DNA of 43,863 nt, taken from assembly GCA_024709425.1 (NCBI GenBank), contig JANJWS010000037.1, positions 1 to 43,863 of the forward strand, in the 5' to 3' direction. The translations under genes were made by a program, and so were the position numbers. A model generated the notes under the pieces. That model saw nothing but the letters and a program-made list of their open reading frames with translations, did no database searches and was not told the DNA's origin. Below are positions 1 through 8,645 of this stretch, piece by piece (position 1 is the first letter of the stretch; each line of letters opens with the position of its first letter). This DNA is from Thiobacillus sp. Lineage in GTDB: Bacteria > Pseudomonadota > Gammaproteobacteria > Burkholderiales > Thiobacillaceae.

Positions 1-255
1 TTCCTGCTTGCGCCGAAACAGGGTTTCGATTCCGAGTTCGAAACCGCCCTCATCGATCGAGAAATGGATGTCGGGATGGCCTGATGAGGCCAGGTGCAGA
101 ATTTCATTGATGGCGAGACCTCGCAACCGATCCATGGACCTCGGACAAGCGCCCTTTTCCAGCAGGACGGCAAGGTCGCCACGCTCAAGCTGCTCGATCA
201 AGTGCATGAGCAGCGCGGCTCTCAGCGTATTGTCGGTGACGCGAACCATCATCAT
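1..255 (-). CDS. DUF2857-like ICE protein, 3' end cut by window
   Basis: The minus strand reads open from an ATG at 255 to the window edge, giving about 85 residues that begin MMMVRVTDNTLRAALLMHLI. The start overlaps the parB stop in an ATGA (255-252), so the two genes are translationally coupled. The helical sequence with LLEKGACPRSMDRLRGL and EILHLASSGHP resembles the DUF2857 proteins that directly follow parB in ICEs of the PFGI-1/SPI-7 class. Function is unknown; these proteins are assumed to help in element maintenance or regulation. Two further in-frame ATG codons (252, 249) could also serve as start. The family call rests on recall of the family pattern and on gene order, and the C-terminus is missing. 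Confidence 0.66.
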   Translation of the reverse strand, partial: MMMVRVTDNTLRAALLMHLIEQLERGDLAVLLEKGACPRSMDRLRGLAINEILHLASSGHPDIHFSIDEGGFELGIETLFRRKQE

Positions 256-1925
256 GATCGAGCCCCTCCACGAATGACCGAGAGCAACTCAAGGCACACG
301 CCCGCAATAGGGTTGTCCGGGTTCAGCAGCCATGGAATCGGCAGAAACTCACCTTGGCCACCAATGTTGTGCTGGATGGCGAGTTCCAGGCCCCCCAGCG
401 TTTCCTGGCTACCTTCTTCCAGGATCAAGGTGCGCCACTCATTGGGGTCGTCAAGGCCAGACCGGCACACGTCCGGTTCGAACTGTCCGCTTGCCATCGC
501 AAGCACCCACCAGGCAGCCTGGCGGCTTTGCGCGTTCTCTTTCAAATCAAGTGGGCCATCCTTGGGGAATCCCATGCAATACCCCATGGGCATGCCAGGT
601 GAAGGCTCATAGCAGGAGCCGAGGCCGGCGGAGACAAGCACTTGCTGAATCAAGGTCATCAACCGGTCCGGCTCTACACTCTCAGCTGGGATCGGGGGGA
701 AACTGACTGTGGAATGGGAAGCCGTTGAACTCACTCTTTGGCTGCGTTCACCGTGTTCTGTTGCGGCCTGCTTAGTGAGAGTGGTACTCCCGGGCAATCG
801 TGGCGCAAGGGCAATGGGCTGTGACGATTTCCCCTGTTCCTGGCCGACAGACTCTGGTGTGGATTGAGTCTGGATGCCTACAACAGAAGGATCGACCGGA
901 CGCTGGGGCTTGCATATACGCTGCAAGCCTTCCAGGGTCATGTCGGGGAAGCGCTCCATGGCGGTGAGCATCTTGCCGATGTCCCGCTCGTTCAATTCCA
1001 GCCGGGCAGACATGCTGGCTTCGCATCGACCAAGAAACAGGTCTGCGCTAAATACATGGGCATCTTCCGAAACCATGCCGGCTATGGTCTTTGCGGTTGG
1101 CGTGACCACCTCGGCATAGAAAGCGCTTTCCTCGATATCGTGATGATTGGCCAGCTTCAACAACAGGTTCAGGCGGGGCTGGATGGTTCGCACGGATAAG
1201 CCGGAAAGCCACGGGCCGACATCGGCAATCTTTTCGACTGCGAACCGGTACATGCTGAGTGTTCGCAGATCAGTCTGGAGGCCGAATTTCTTGATTTCGG
1301 CTTCAAACTCCCGGTGTGAGAGTGTTTTACCGCTCTCCTCTTCCATCTGCCGCTTGATTTCCAGCGTCCCGTTGGCACGATCCCAGAAGGTCATATCGTT
1401 GCGCTGGGTGTTTTCGGCCATGTGGGCAAGCAGAACGGATGCTTCACCGCGCCAGGCTTTGATGATGACGCGGGTTTCGCGGAGCTTTGGATCCCCTGTT
1501 TCCTCCCACAACTCACGGATGGCCTGCAGGCGGGTGTTTCCACCCGCGTACAGGATGTAATGGGTTTCTCCCGGCCGCTTGGTGACAGTCAAGGGTTGAA
1601 GGATTCCATTGACCCGGATGCTCTCCTTCAGCTCAGCGTAGGCTTCGTTGTTCGCCTTGCGGGGATTTCGCTCATAGAAGTGAACGGCGGTTACTGGAAG
1701 ACTTGCCCACGAGTCATCCACTTCAGTGTCGTGCTTGAGGTCGCTCCCGCTGTTTGGCGCCGGCACGTTCAGGCTGTTGGACACTTCCAGCTTCAGGCGC
1801 TCCCGTACCGTCCGTTTTTCCGAATCGGACTTTGGGGTAAACCCATGCTTGGCAGCCAAGTCCACCATCTTGATTGAACTCGGAATGTTCATGAGTGGGG
1901 GCTTTTTCTTGCCGCCCGCCATCAT
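252..1925 (-). CDS. parB: ParB family protein, PFGI-1-class ICE
   Basis: A 557-residue protein with a ParB/Srx-type nuclease-like fold in the N-terminal half. Residues about 75-180 contain the typical pattern of an ERNPRKANNEAYAELKESI box, then YILYAGGNTRLQAIREL, then ENTQRNDMTFWDRA. A helix-turn-helix region follows and a long low-conservation C-terminal half. This length and organisation match the large ParB-like proteins of PFGI-1/ICEclc-class integrative elements rather than chromosomal ParB (about 290 residues). It should bind element DNA and work with the ParA encoded just upstream to stabilise the excised form. Its start overlaps the parA stop (ATGATG at 1925-1920), and its stop overlaps the next gene's start, so all three are one transcript. 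The middle (residues about 360-420) is Ser/Thr/Gln-rich and probably a linker. Confidence 0.88.
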   Translation of the reverse strand: MMAGGKKKPPLMNIPSSIKMVDLAAKHGFTPKSDSEKRTVRERLKLEVSNSLNVPAPNSGSDLKHDTEVDDSWASLPVTAVHFYERNPRKANNEAYAELKESIRVNGILQPLTVTKRPGETHYILYAGGNTRLQAIRELWEETGDPKLRETRVIIKAWRGEASVLLAHMAENTQRNDMTFWDRANGTLEIKRQMEEESGKTLSHREFEAEIKKFGLQTDLRTLSMYRFAVEKIADVGPWLSGLSVRTIQPRLNLLLKLANHHDIEESAFYAEVVTPTAKTIAGMVSEDAHVFSADLFLGRCEASMSARLELNERDIGKMLTAMERFPDMTLEGLQRICKPQRPVDPSVVGIQTQSTPESVGQEQGKSSQPIALAPRLPGSTTLTKQAATEHGERSQRVSSTASHSTVSFPPIPAESVEPDRLMTLIQQVLVSAGLGSCYEPSPGMPMGYCMGFPKDGPLDLKENAQSRQAAWWVLAMASGQFEPDVCRSGLDDPNEWRTLILEEGSQETLGGLELAIQHNIGGQGEFLPIPWLLNPDNPIAGVCLELLSVIRGGARS

Positions 1926-2782
1926 GCTTCCGCTCCGTTACGGCCTAAGTCCTGTGCTGCCTCCGATCCGGCGTAATGCCCTGCGAGGCTCGGCACCAAC
2001 TCCCAGAGGAGAGCGTGCATGGTTTCATAGGCAGATGGCATCGTGCCCTTGCGCGACGGCTCGTGCCGGTGCGCGGGGATGCAAAGGGTGGCTGATTCCT
2101 TGTAGGACTTGGCGTCTGGGACTATCGTATCGAGGACCGTGACACGTCCACCCAGCTTTATGAAGTCCTGTCTGATCGACTCCGCGATGATTCTCGCGTC
2201 GGCAGTCCGGTCCTGCATCGAAATGACTGCCTTGACCGGCCCTACCCTGTATTTCGAGTTTGGGGACGGCTCAAGCCGCGCCAGCAATTCCATCGTTCCC
2301 GTTTTGAACTCACGTGCTGACAGAATTTCCGGTTTGATTGGAGAAATGATCTGTGTGGCGGCGAGTGCGGCGGTGTCCTGCAGTGGCCCTACGGTTCCCT
2401 GCGTGTCGATTAAGACGCAGTCGTAATAGTCTTCGGATACAGAGGGGGAATTCAGGGCATTGCCAAGTCGCTCGCCACGATCAATCCGATGCAGGAGCCA
2501 GGTTTGGAGACTGCCATCTGGATCGTCCGACCGGATTACATCGAGCCCATCGATTACCGTCTGAGAGATGCAATCCTCAGTGACATATCCGGTGGTGATG
2601 ACTTTTGTGAGGCCAAACGGGGCTTCGCGCTTAATACGGTAATATTTTGATAGCGCGGGCTGCACATCGGCGTCGACAAGCAGGACTCTCAGCCCCATGT
2701 CCGCCATGAGTGCACCTAGATTTGCTGCTAGTGTGGTCTTACCGACCCCGCCCTTCGTACTCAGTACAGTGAACTTGATCAT
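1922..2782 (-). CDS. parA: ParA-family partition ATPase of the ICE
   Basis: A 286-residue ParA/Soj-type ATPase. The deviant Walker A motif KGGVGKTT lies at residues 10-17, followed by VLLVDADVQPALS (A' motif) and the Walker B-like strand YDCVLIDTQG near residue 125. These are diagnostic of the ParA/MinD superfamily, which dimerises on ATP and moves ParB-DNA complexes. In PFGI-1/PAPI-1-type ICEs a soj/parA gene sits near one end of the element and is needed for stability. Here it is the last ICE gene before hipBA, which agrees with a position near the element's edge. The start ATG at 2782 opens directly into MIKFTVLSTKGG, so no other start is needed. It is coupled to parB by a 4-base overlap. 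Confidence 0.93.
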   Translation of the reverse strand: MIKFTVLSTKGGVGKTTLAANLGALMADMGLRVLLVDADVQPALSKYYRIKREAPFGLTKVITTGYVTEDCISQTVIDGLDVIRSDDPDGSLQTWLLHRIDRGERLGNALNSPSVSEDYYDCVLIDTQGTVGPLQDTAALAATQIISPIKPEILSAREFKTGTMELLARLEPSPNSKYRVGPVKAVISMQDRTADARIIAESIRQDFIKLGGRVTVLDTIVPDAKSYKESATLCIPAHRHEPSRKGTMPSAYETMHALLWELVPSLAGHYAGSEAAQDLGRNGAEA

Positions 2783-2974
2783 ATCCCTCCCCAGGTTTAA
2801 CGAGGGACATGGACATAACCAGTCTGGATGCTGCGATCCCGCAGCAGTCTTGAGTTACGCGTTTCTCCAAAGGGGGGTATATCAGGATTTGCTAATATAC
2901 ATTATGCGAAGTAACGGAGGTGAAGCGGCAATTCGTTCCGTGGTGTGACTACCATCCGACCCGACGGCTTTCGT

Positions 2975-4351
2975 CTAAATGACAATTGTCTCAGCGAGTA
3001 GCTGGCGCTCTCTTGCGACGACGTCCATGAGCTGCCTTTTCTGCGCGGCCGGGACGCCCTTGGAGGCGGTCACCAGCTTGGGGTAATCCTTGGTTGCCTC
3101 ACGGGCTCGGTACAGCACGTCCAGCGCCTCGCGCAAGGTAAAGCCAAAGGCCGTTCCTGCCTTGGCGATCTGCCGGTACAGGGGTTCGCCGTGCACGAAG
3201 TCGATCGGCGTAGCCATACGCATATTGTGGCGCGGCCAGGCTCGCATTGGCGCGGGGTCGAATACAGGCGCCAAGACTACGTCCCGAGAGCCCCCCAGGA
3301 ATCCCAGGTTGTCGAGGTGCAAGTCGCCGTTTCCTGTCATCAGCGCCACCGCGATACGGCTGAATATCTCGCGCAGGGTTGTCTGCACATCGATAGCGCA
3401 AAGCCGGGCGAGCTTCTTGATCCACGCTGCGACCTCTGGCAGAAAAAGATCCGAGGTGCTTGTCACGGACGGTGAGCCGCTGGAAAAAGCGGTAAGCAAA
3501 CTCTCGTTCGGAATCGGCAACCCGGCTCTCGTCCGGTCAAATCGTTCAACGGCCAGGATGCGCATGCCATCAATCTCCAGTGTCCAACGCCGGGGCACGC
3601 GGAAGCCCATCGCCTCGTGCACCGTGTAGCACAGCTCCTCAAGGACAGTAATCCCCTCGTAGCCTGGCTGCTCGATCTTGATGACGGCGTCGGTATAGGG
3701 TGTTTGGCGTACCGCTCGCGTACCAGGTCTGGCCAGTTCACCGCCCCAGACGGGCAGATCCGGAATGGCCGCAAGCAACTTGGTGGTCATGCCGCCAACG
3801 GATGGCGTGGGCCCCATCACATCGGCCAGCGCCTGAGCGGCATCAGCGCCGATACCGCCAGATTGATGGATCTCGTCCCGGAGCAACCCCCAGATGCCGC
3901 GTCGTCCGCCGATCACGGCGGTTTCGCCGGCCTGCTGGGCGTACCAATCTTCAGCTTCCAGGTCGGAAGGGAACACGTCGAGATGTCCTATCCCGTTACG
4001 GCCAGCCAGCATCAGGATGCCCCACTCGGTTTCAAAGCCCGGGGCCGGCGGCGGCTTCTTCTTCGACAGCAGTTCCGCGTAGACGCGCCGTTGCAGGTTG
4101 CCCGGGGAATTGGGCGGGATCAGCGCCATCAGCCGCGGATGCAGGGGGAAGCGCTCGGTCGCAGCGCGAACCACAGGCGTTTTGTCGAGGAGCCGCTCGA
4201 CCGGCGCCAGCAGCGAGAACCCAGGCAGGCCGGAATTCACAAAGATGGCGTCGTAGCTGAAACGGCACTCGCGGGCGGTTGCAACCAGGCTGCCCATCTT
4301 GACGGGCTTGCCCCCGGCGCGGGTCCAGACGACGGCGAAGCGATCAGTCAT
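2975..4351 (-). CDS. hipA: HipA-like serine/threonine kinase toxin
   Basis: A 458-residue HipA-family protein. The open frame extends upstream to 4393, but the ATG at 4351 is preferred because it overlaps the hipB stop by 8 bases (ATGACTGA) and opens into MTDRFAVVWTRAGGKPVKMG, the usual HipA N-terminal subdomain. The kinase core shows the SVGGMTTKLL glycine-loop-like segment, an AVIKIEQPG lysine strand, LAVERFDRT, the catalytic loop GNGDLHLDNLGFL and the metal-binding LAPVFDPAP. HipA kinases phosphorylate translation targets such as glutamyl-tRNA synthetase and cause growth arrest unless held by HipB. The catalytic Asp and the downstream Asn are both present, so it looks active. It lies between the ICE genes and the chromosomal-looking genes, and could be ICE cargo or an island at the insertion site. 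Confidence 0.9.
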   Translation of the reverse strand: MTDRFAVVWTRAGGKPVKMGSLVATARECRFSYDAIFVNSGLPGFSLLAPVERLLDKTPVVRAATERFPLHPRLMALIPPNSPGNLQRRVYAELLSKKKPPPAPGFETEWGILMLAGRNGIGHLDVFPSDLEAEDWYAQQAGETAVIGGRRGIWGLLRDEIHQSGGIGADAAQALADVMGPTPSVGGMTTKLLAAIPDLPVWGGELARPGTRAVRQTPYTDAVIKIEQPGYEGITVLEELCYTVHEAMGFRVPRRWTLEIDGMRILAVERFDRTRAGLPIPNESLLTAFSSGSPSVTSTSDLFLPEVAAWIKKLARLCAIDVQTTLREIFSRIAVALMTGNGDLHLDNLGFLGGSRDVVLAPVFDPAPMRAWPRHNMRMATPIDFVHGEPLYRQIAKAGTAFGFTLREALDVLYRAREATKDYPKLVTASKGVPAAQKRQLMDVVARERQLLAETIVI

Positions 4352-4616
4352 CGAAGAAGCTCCCGGATTGAAGCTTGGCCAGTACTGCGTCATCCGGCGC
4401 GAGGGCCAAGCGCAGCCCGACGATCTTGGCCATATCCGCGATTACCGCGATGTCCCCACGGCCACTCGTCTTCATGCGCGACAAGGTCACCGGCGCCAGC
4501 TGCACCCGTCGCGCCAGCTCCGCCGCGGAGACGGGTGGATCCATGTTGCGACCAGCCGCGATGATCGTGCCGATCAAGGCTTTCGCATCCGGTGATTCCC
4601 TACGAGTCCTTGCCAT
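4344..4616 (-). CDS. hipB: HipB-like antitoxin, Xre-type HTH
   Basis: A 90-residue protein with one helix-turn-helix, residues about 28-60. The segment AAELARRVQLAPVTLSRMKT is the two-helix unit, followed by DIAVIADMAKIVGLRLAL, a dimerisation-type helix and strand. It precedes and overlaps the HipA-like gene, the standard antitoxin-toxin order, so it should bind the kinase and repress its own promoter. The start ATG at 4616 lies beside a strongly AT-rich palindromic stretch (4614-4690) suited to an autoregulatory operator. The ATAATGCG sequence spanning its start codon recurs in the palindrome about 35 bases upstream. Without HipA next door it would only be called an Xre-family regulator. Confidence 0.88.
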   Translation of the reverse strand: MARTRRESPDAKALIGTIIAAGRNMDPPVSAAELARRVQLAPVTLSRMKTSGRGDIAVIADMAKIVGLRLALAPDDAVLAKLQSGSFFDD

Positions 4617-4648
4617 AATGCGTTAGCATAAACGATATATCTTTCAGC

Positions 4649-4690
4649 ATAATGCGCATTATAGCCAAAATATTATCGATTATGATAATA
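4649..4690. promoter_or_regulatory. Palindromic candidate operator upstream of hipBA
   Basis: Two dyads lie directly upstream of hipB. The first is a perfect 14-base palindrome, ATAATGCGCATTAT (4649-4662). The second is TATTATC-N6-GATAATA (4671-4690). The nonamer CATAATGCG occurs at 4614-4622, covering the hipB start, and again at 4648-4656. HipB proteins repress their own operon by binding several dyads around the promoter, so these are the best candidates. The AT-rich composition contrasts sharply with the surrounding GC-rich DNA. Confidence 0.55.
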
Positions 4691-5004
4691 AACTAGCCTG
4701 AGTGACACCCACGGCCTGTGCGCTATGGTTGTCGGAGACGGGCGAAGAGTCCCTCATCCCCTTGTGGGCTTGGCGAACTTACCCGAGGTCGGCCGAGACG
4801 CGCATTGCCGTCGAGCGAGCGAATGTGAGATTTTCCGACAGTCAGGGAACGCGTTCGATCGCTGAACAGACGCGAGCAAGTAGACCGCGTCCTCTGGGGG
4901 CAAAGCGTTGTATTTGCCGCTAGTCATTGACTACTTGTCGCCCAATAGAAGGCGGCGGTGCCGGGCTTGCTGCCAGCCACACCCGCCTCGGCATGATGCA
5001 CCTA
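4691..5004. other. Gene-free stretch, probable ICE/chromosome boundary zone
   Basis: No credible gene is seen on either strand. The short open frames here (for example 4702-4923, plus) have no family features. The segment lies between the hipBA operator and the end of the CorC-like gene. A tRNA 3' end or attachment repeat might be expected in this zone if it were the ICE edge, but I could not recognise one. The string GTTCGATC near 4853 resembles a T-loop but lacks a pairing stem. Confidence 0.4.
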
Positions 5005-6321
5005 TCAAGCCTTCTCGGCATCATCCACGACGCCGGGCTGGATACACGTGATCAACACCTTGTCGACCCGGTTCTTGTCCATGTCCATGACCTCGAAGCG
5101 GCAGCCGTTCCATTCGAAATGGTCGGCGACGGCAGGAATCCGGCCCAGCATGTGCATGAAGAAGCCACCGAGTGTGTTGAAGGCGTTTTCCTCCTCACCG
5201 GGCAGATCCTCGTCGAGTTGCAGCACGGCCTTGAAGCGTTCGACCGCGACGCCGCCGTCCATCAGCCACGAGCCGTTCTCGCGCATGACGACGTCCTGCT
5301 CCTCGGTGACGTCTTCGGACGGCAGCTCGCCGACGATCGATGTCAGCACGTCGGTGAGGGTTACCAGGCCCTGCAGTTCGCCGTACTCGTCGACGATGAG
5401 GGCGGATTGCACGCGCGCCTTGCGGAAGTTTTCAAGGAGCTGCGTGGTGCTGACCCCGGCCGGCACATAGAGCGGCGGCCGCAGAGCGTGTTCGACGTCG
5501 AGGCGTTCGTTGTCGAGCGCCGCCTTCAGCAGGTCGGAGGTGCGCAACACGCCAACGATATGGTCCAGACCGTCACGGCAGACCACGATGCGGGTGTAAG
5601 GACTCTCGGAGATGCAGCGTCGGATCTCCGCGTCCGGATCGTTCAGGTCGAGGGTGTAGATATCCTTGCGCGGCGTCATGATGGCCTCGATCCGTTGCTC
5701 GTCGAGCCTCAGGACGTTGGAGACGATCGCCTGTTCGCTTTCGTGGAACACGCCGGCGTCGGCGCCCTGCCCCATCAGGACCTTGATCTCGTCGTCCGTG
5801 ACCGGCGGTTCTTCCTTCTGACGCACCCCCGTCAGGCGCAGAATGAGGCTGGACGATGCGGACAGCAGCCACACGAGCGGCCGCGTCGAGCGGGCGAGCC
5901 AGATCATCGGCCGCGAAATGAGGGAGGCGATGCCTTCAGGGGCCATCAGCGCGAGACGCTTGGGAACGAGTTCGCCTACCACGACGGCAAAGTAGGTCAG
6001 GCCCGCGACGACAACCGTGAGCGCGATCGCCTTGGCGTAGGGCTGAAGCAGGGGGAATTCTGACAACCATGCGGCAAACGGGTCGGCCAGCGCCGCTTCA
6101 CCGATGGCGCCGCTCAGAATGCCGATTGTCGTGATCCCCACCTGGATCGTGGAGAGAAAGTTTGATGGCTCCGCGTGAAGCGACAGGGCCGAGTGAGCCC
6201 CCGGGCTGCCGTCATCGGCGAGTCGTTGCAGTCGGGCTTTGCGGGACGAGACGACGGCGATTTCCGACATTGCGAAAAGGCCGTTGAGGAGAATCAGGAA
6301 AAGAAGTAGCGCGATGTCCAT
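5005..6321 (-). CDS. CNNM/CorC-type membrane transporter with CBS pair
   Basis: A 438-residue protein starting MDIALLLFLILLNGLFAMSE. Residues 1-190 form the CNNM (DUF21) membrane domain with three to four hydrophobic segments and the conserved LFAMSEIAVVSSRKARLQ start. Two CBS domains follow, with MTPRKDIYTLDLND near residue 215 and SALIVDEYGELQGLVTLTD near residue 315. The C-terminal CorC_HlyC domain carries NTLGGFFMHMLGRIP. The family is linked to magnesium or cobalt efflux, with CBS domains sensing nucleotides. The open frame reaches 6381, but the ATG at 6321 begins the conserved first membrane segment and is preferred. It is transcribed divergently from the kinase gene at 6498. The exact substrate cannot be read from sequence. 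Confidence 0.9.
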   Translation of the reverse strand: MDIALLLFLILLNGLFAMSEIAVVSSRKARLQRLADDGSPGAHSALSLHAEPSNFLSTIQVGITTIGILSGAIGEAALADPFAAWLSEFPLLQPYAKAIALTVVVAGLTYFAVVVGELVPKRLALMAPEGIASLISRPMIWLARSTRPLVWLLSASSSLILRLTGVRQKEEPPVTDDEIKVLMGQGADAGVFHESEQAIVSNVLRLDEQRIEAIMTPRKDIYTLDLNDPDAEIRRCISESPYTRIVVCRDGLDHIVGVLRTSDLLKAALDNERLDVEHALRPPLYVPAGVSTTQLLENFRKARVQSALIVDEYGELQGLVTLTDVLTSIVGELPSEDVTEEQDVVMRENGSWLMDGGVAVERFKAVLQLDEDLPGEEENAFNTLGGFFMHMLGRIPAVADHFEWNGCRFEVMDMDKNRVDKVLITCIQPGVVDDAEKA

Positions 6322-6497
6322 GGCGAAGTCGCCCGACAGCGTTCCGTGCGACCCCTGAGTACCAAAAACTGATTCTAGCATTCGTGCCGGAACCGCCCTT
6401 CACCCGGGCACTTCAGCGTGCCCACCCGGCCACGGCTCGGGGTCGGCACACCCACCGCGCTTGACGGCGCTGCCGTGCGGTTTCACAGTGATTGTCC

Positions 6498-7886
6498 ATG
6501 AACCCGGACCGCGGATCGCCTCGTCACCCTTTCGGCGCCGCCCTGCTCATGCTGGGCGGGCTGGCGGTGTTCGTGCTGGTAGCGTTCTTCAGCCATCAGA
6601 CGCTGCGTGCCATGGACGAGGCTACGCGGCTGCGCGCGCAGGCACGGGAGAGTCTTCTGACAAGTGCCCGGGTGTTGTCGCTGCTGAAAGACGTCGAAAC
6701 CGGACAGCGCGGCTACGTTCTCACGGGCGACTTGGTCTATCTGGGACCTTACACGGTGGGACTCGCGCAGGTCGGCGAGGCGTTCGCGCGCCTGGTCCAG
6801 GGGCTGGCGCACCTGCCCGTGACGGCGGCGCCGCTGGACGGGCTGGACGACCTGATCGAACGGCGGCTGGGACGCGCACGGGACATTGTCGAGGCGCGCA
6901 AGCAGCAAGGTTTCGATGCCGCGCAGCGCGCCATTCTGAGCGACGAGGGACGCCAGCTGATGGACGCCATACGCGGGCGTTTTGCCGACCTTGAGCGCCT
7001 GCAACGTGCGGAGATCGACCGTCGCAACCGCGAGGTTGTCATGCTCAAGCGGCGGGCGTTCTGGGTGAACGGGGCACTGATCCTGCTTGGCATCGGCCTG
7101 GTGGCGGCCGGCTATGTCATGCTGTGGCGCGAACGGCAACGGCGGGCGCGTGCGGAACGGGCCTTGCTGGACGTCAATGCGTCGCTGGAGACGGCAGTGG
7201 CGCAGCGCACGGCGGAGCTGGAGCGCGCGCGCAGCGAGATCGAGGCGTTTGCCCTGCGGCTCGATCAGAGCGTCGAGGCGGAGCGTCGGCGCCTGGCGCG
7301 CGAGGTACACGATCAGCTGGGACAGGTTTTTACAGCGCTGAAGATGACGCTCAACGCTCCGTTCAGTCATACGGCCGCCAACGACACGACCGCGCGCATG
7401 AATGTCCTGCTGGGCGAAGGCATCGCCACGGCACGGCGCATCGCCGCCGAACTGCGCCCGCCCCTGCTGGACGATCTGGGGCTGGGGGCCGCCCTCGCGC
7501 ACCGCGCGCAGCGCTTTGCCGAGGAAACGGGCGTGGCGTGCGAAACGGCGGTGGAAGGCGATGCGTATCTGCCTACGGATCGGGCGACCCAGCTCTATCG
7601 CATTGCGCAGGAGGCGCTGACCAACGTGGCGCGCCATGCGGCGGCCAGCCGTGTGTGGATCGAAGGCAAGGCGGCTGACGGGCAATACTGGCTCGCGGTC
7701 GAGGACAACGGGCACGGCATGCCCGGGACCATTCCGCCCGGCTCGCACGGGCTGCGCAACATGCGCGAACGGGCGGCGCTGGCGGGCGGCCGCCTCGAAC
7801 TGGCGCCCGGCCGCGATGGCGGGCTGCGGGTGCTGGTACGCTTGCCGCTGGAGTCTCGGGAGGAGGAAATCGCATGCACGTCCTGA
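6498..7886 (+). CDS. CHASE3 sensor histidine kinase, NarX/DesK type
   Basis: About 462 residues. The layout is a first membrane helix (residues 12-32), a periplasmic CHASE3 domain with the signature LLKDVETGQRGYVLTGD, a second membrane helix (about 185-205), a coiled-coil linker and a HisKA_3 dimerisation domain. The phospho-acceptor lies in RRLAREVHDQLGQVFTAL, and the HATPase ends with VEDNGHGMPG and GSHGLRNMRERAALAGG. It should phosphorylate the NarL-type regulator encoded next, whose start overlaps this gene by 13 bases. The stimulus is unknown; CHASE3 ligands are generally undefined. A TTG start at 6492 is possible, but the ATG at 6498 is simpler. Confidence 0.93.
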   Translation: MNPDRGSPRHPFGAALLMLGGLAVFVLVAFFSHQTLRAMDEATRLRAQARESLLTSARVLSLLKDVETGQRGYVLTGDLVYLGPYTVGLAQVGEAFARLVQGLAHLPVTAAPLDGLDDLIERRLGRARDIVEARKQQGFDAAQRAILSDEGRQLMDAIRGRFADLERLQRAEIDRRNREVVMLKRRAFWVNGALILLGIGLVAAGYVMLWRERQRRARAERALLDVNASLETAVAQRTAELERARSEIEAFALRLDQSVEAERRRLAREVHDQLGQVFTALKMTLNAPFSHTAANDTTARMNVLLGEGIATARRIAAELRPPLLDDLGLGAALAHRAQRFAEETGVACETAVEGDAYLPTDRATQLYRIAQEALTNVARHAAASRVWIEGKAADGQYWLAVEDNGHGMPGTIPPGSHGLRNMRERAALAGGRLELAPGRDGGLRVLVRLPLESREEEIACTS

Positions 7887-8512
7887 TCGTCGACGATCAT
7901 CCGGTGATGCGCTTCGGCGTGCGACAGCTGATCGAGCAGCGCTGGACGAATGCCGACGTGGCGGAAGGCGAAAGCCTGGAACAGGCGCTCAAGCTGGCGC
8001 GGGGGCAGCGCTGGGATGTCGTGGTGCTGGACCTGTCGCTGCCCGACGCCGACGGCCTGGAGGGCCTGGCGCAGCTGCGGCGCGCGGTGCCGGACGCGCC
8101 GATCCTGGTGCTGAGCATGCACGCCGAGGCGGCGTATGCCCGCCGGGCGCTGCAACTGGGGGCGGCGGGCTATCTCGCCAAGGAGCATGCGACCACGGAA
8201 TTGATCGGCGCGGTGGAACGGGTGCGCGCTGGTGGGCGCTACATCAGCAGCGGGCTGGCCGAATCGCTCGCGGGCATGTTGTCGGGAGAACCGGGGCCAG
8301 GCTTGCCGCACGAAGCGCTGTCGCCGCAGGAATATCGGGTGATGCTGCTGATCGCCGCCGGACGCAGCGCTGGCGAGATCGCCGAAACGATGCACCTGTC
8401 GGTCAAGACCGTCGGCACGTATCGCGCCCGCATCATCGAAAAGACGGGCCTTGCCAATACCGCCGAGATCGCCCGCTACTGCATGAAGCACGACCTCGTC
8501 GACCCCGCCTGA
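7874..8512 (+). CDS. NarL/FixJ-family response regulator
   Basis: A 212-residue two-domain regulator. The receiver domain has the acidic pair VDDH near residue 7, the phospho-acceptor Asp in VVVLDLSLPDADG, a Ser at LVLSMHAE and Lys in YLAKEHAT. The C-terminal LuxR-type HTH (residues about 145-205) contains LSPQEYRVMLLIAAGRS and MHLSVKTVGTYRARI. It is the cognate partner of the CHASE3 kinase, with which its start overlaps. A perfect inverted repeat sits 10 bases after its stop and ahead of the GGDEF-EAL gene at 8646, a plausible target for this regulator. Confidence 0.94.
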   Translation: MHVLIVDDHPVMRFGVRQLIEQRWTNADVAEGESLEQALKLARGQRWDVVVLDLSLPDADGLEGLAQLRRAVPDAPILVLSMHAEAAYARRALQLGAAGYLAKEHATTELIGAVERVRAGGRYISSGLAESLAGMLSGEPGPGLPHEALSPQEYRVMLLIAAGRSAGEIAETMHLSVKTVGTYRARIIEKTGLANTAEIARYCMKHDLVDPA

Positions 8513-8521
8513 TCGTTCCCG

Positions 8522-8540
8522 TGTAGGGTTTTTCCCTACA
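8522..8540. promoter_or_regulatory. Inverted repeat TGTAGGG-N5-CCCTACA, candidate regulator box
   Basis: Perfect 7-base arms (8522-8528 and 8534-8540) flank a five-T loop. It lies between the NarL-type regulator gene and the REC-GAF-GGDEF-EAL gene. Dyads of this size are typical NarL/FixJ-class binding sites. A hairpin terminator is less likely because no T-run follows the second arm. Assignment to the neighbouring regulator is inference. Confidence 0.45.
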
Positions 8541-8645
8541 GTCCGATCAGCCGTTCCCGCGCAGGCGAATCGGTCGCGCGCCGATGGGCGCGCGGCCGCG
8601 AAGATTCCACCATGAGCACTCGATAGATGCAGCAGGAGTGCAGTC

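Noticed and set aside
4846-4870. T-loop-like GTTCGATC as a possible tRNA 3' end/attachment site
   Set aside because: No pairing T-stem, no acceptor stem and no CCA-type end.
4927-6063. 378-codon open frame on the plus strand
   Set aside because: Antisense to the CorC-like gene with its conserved CNNM and CBS domains.
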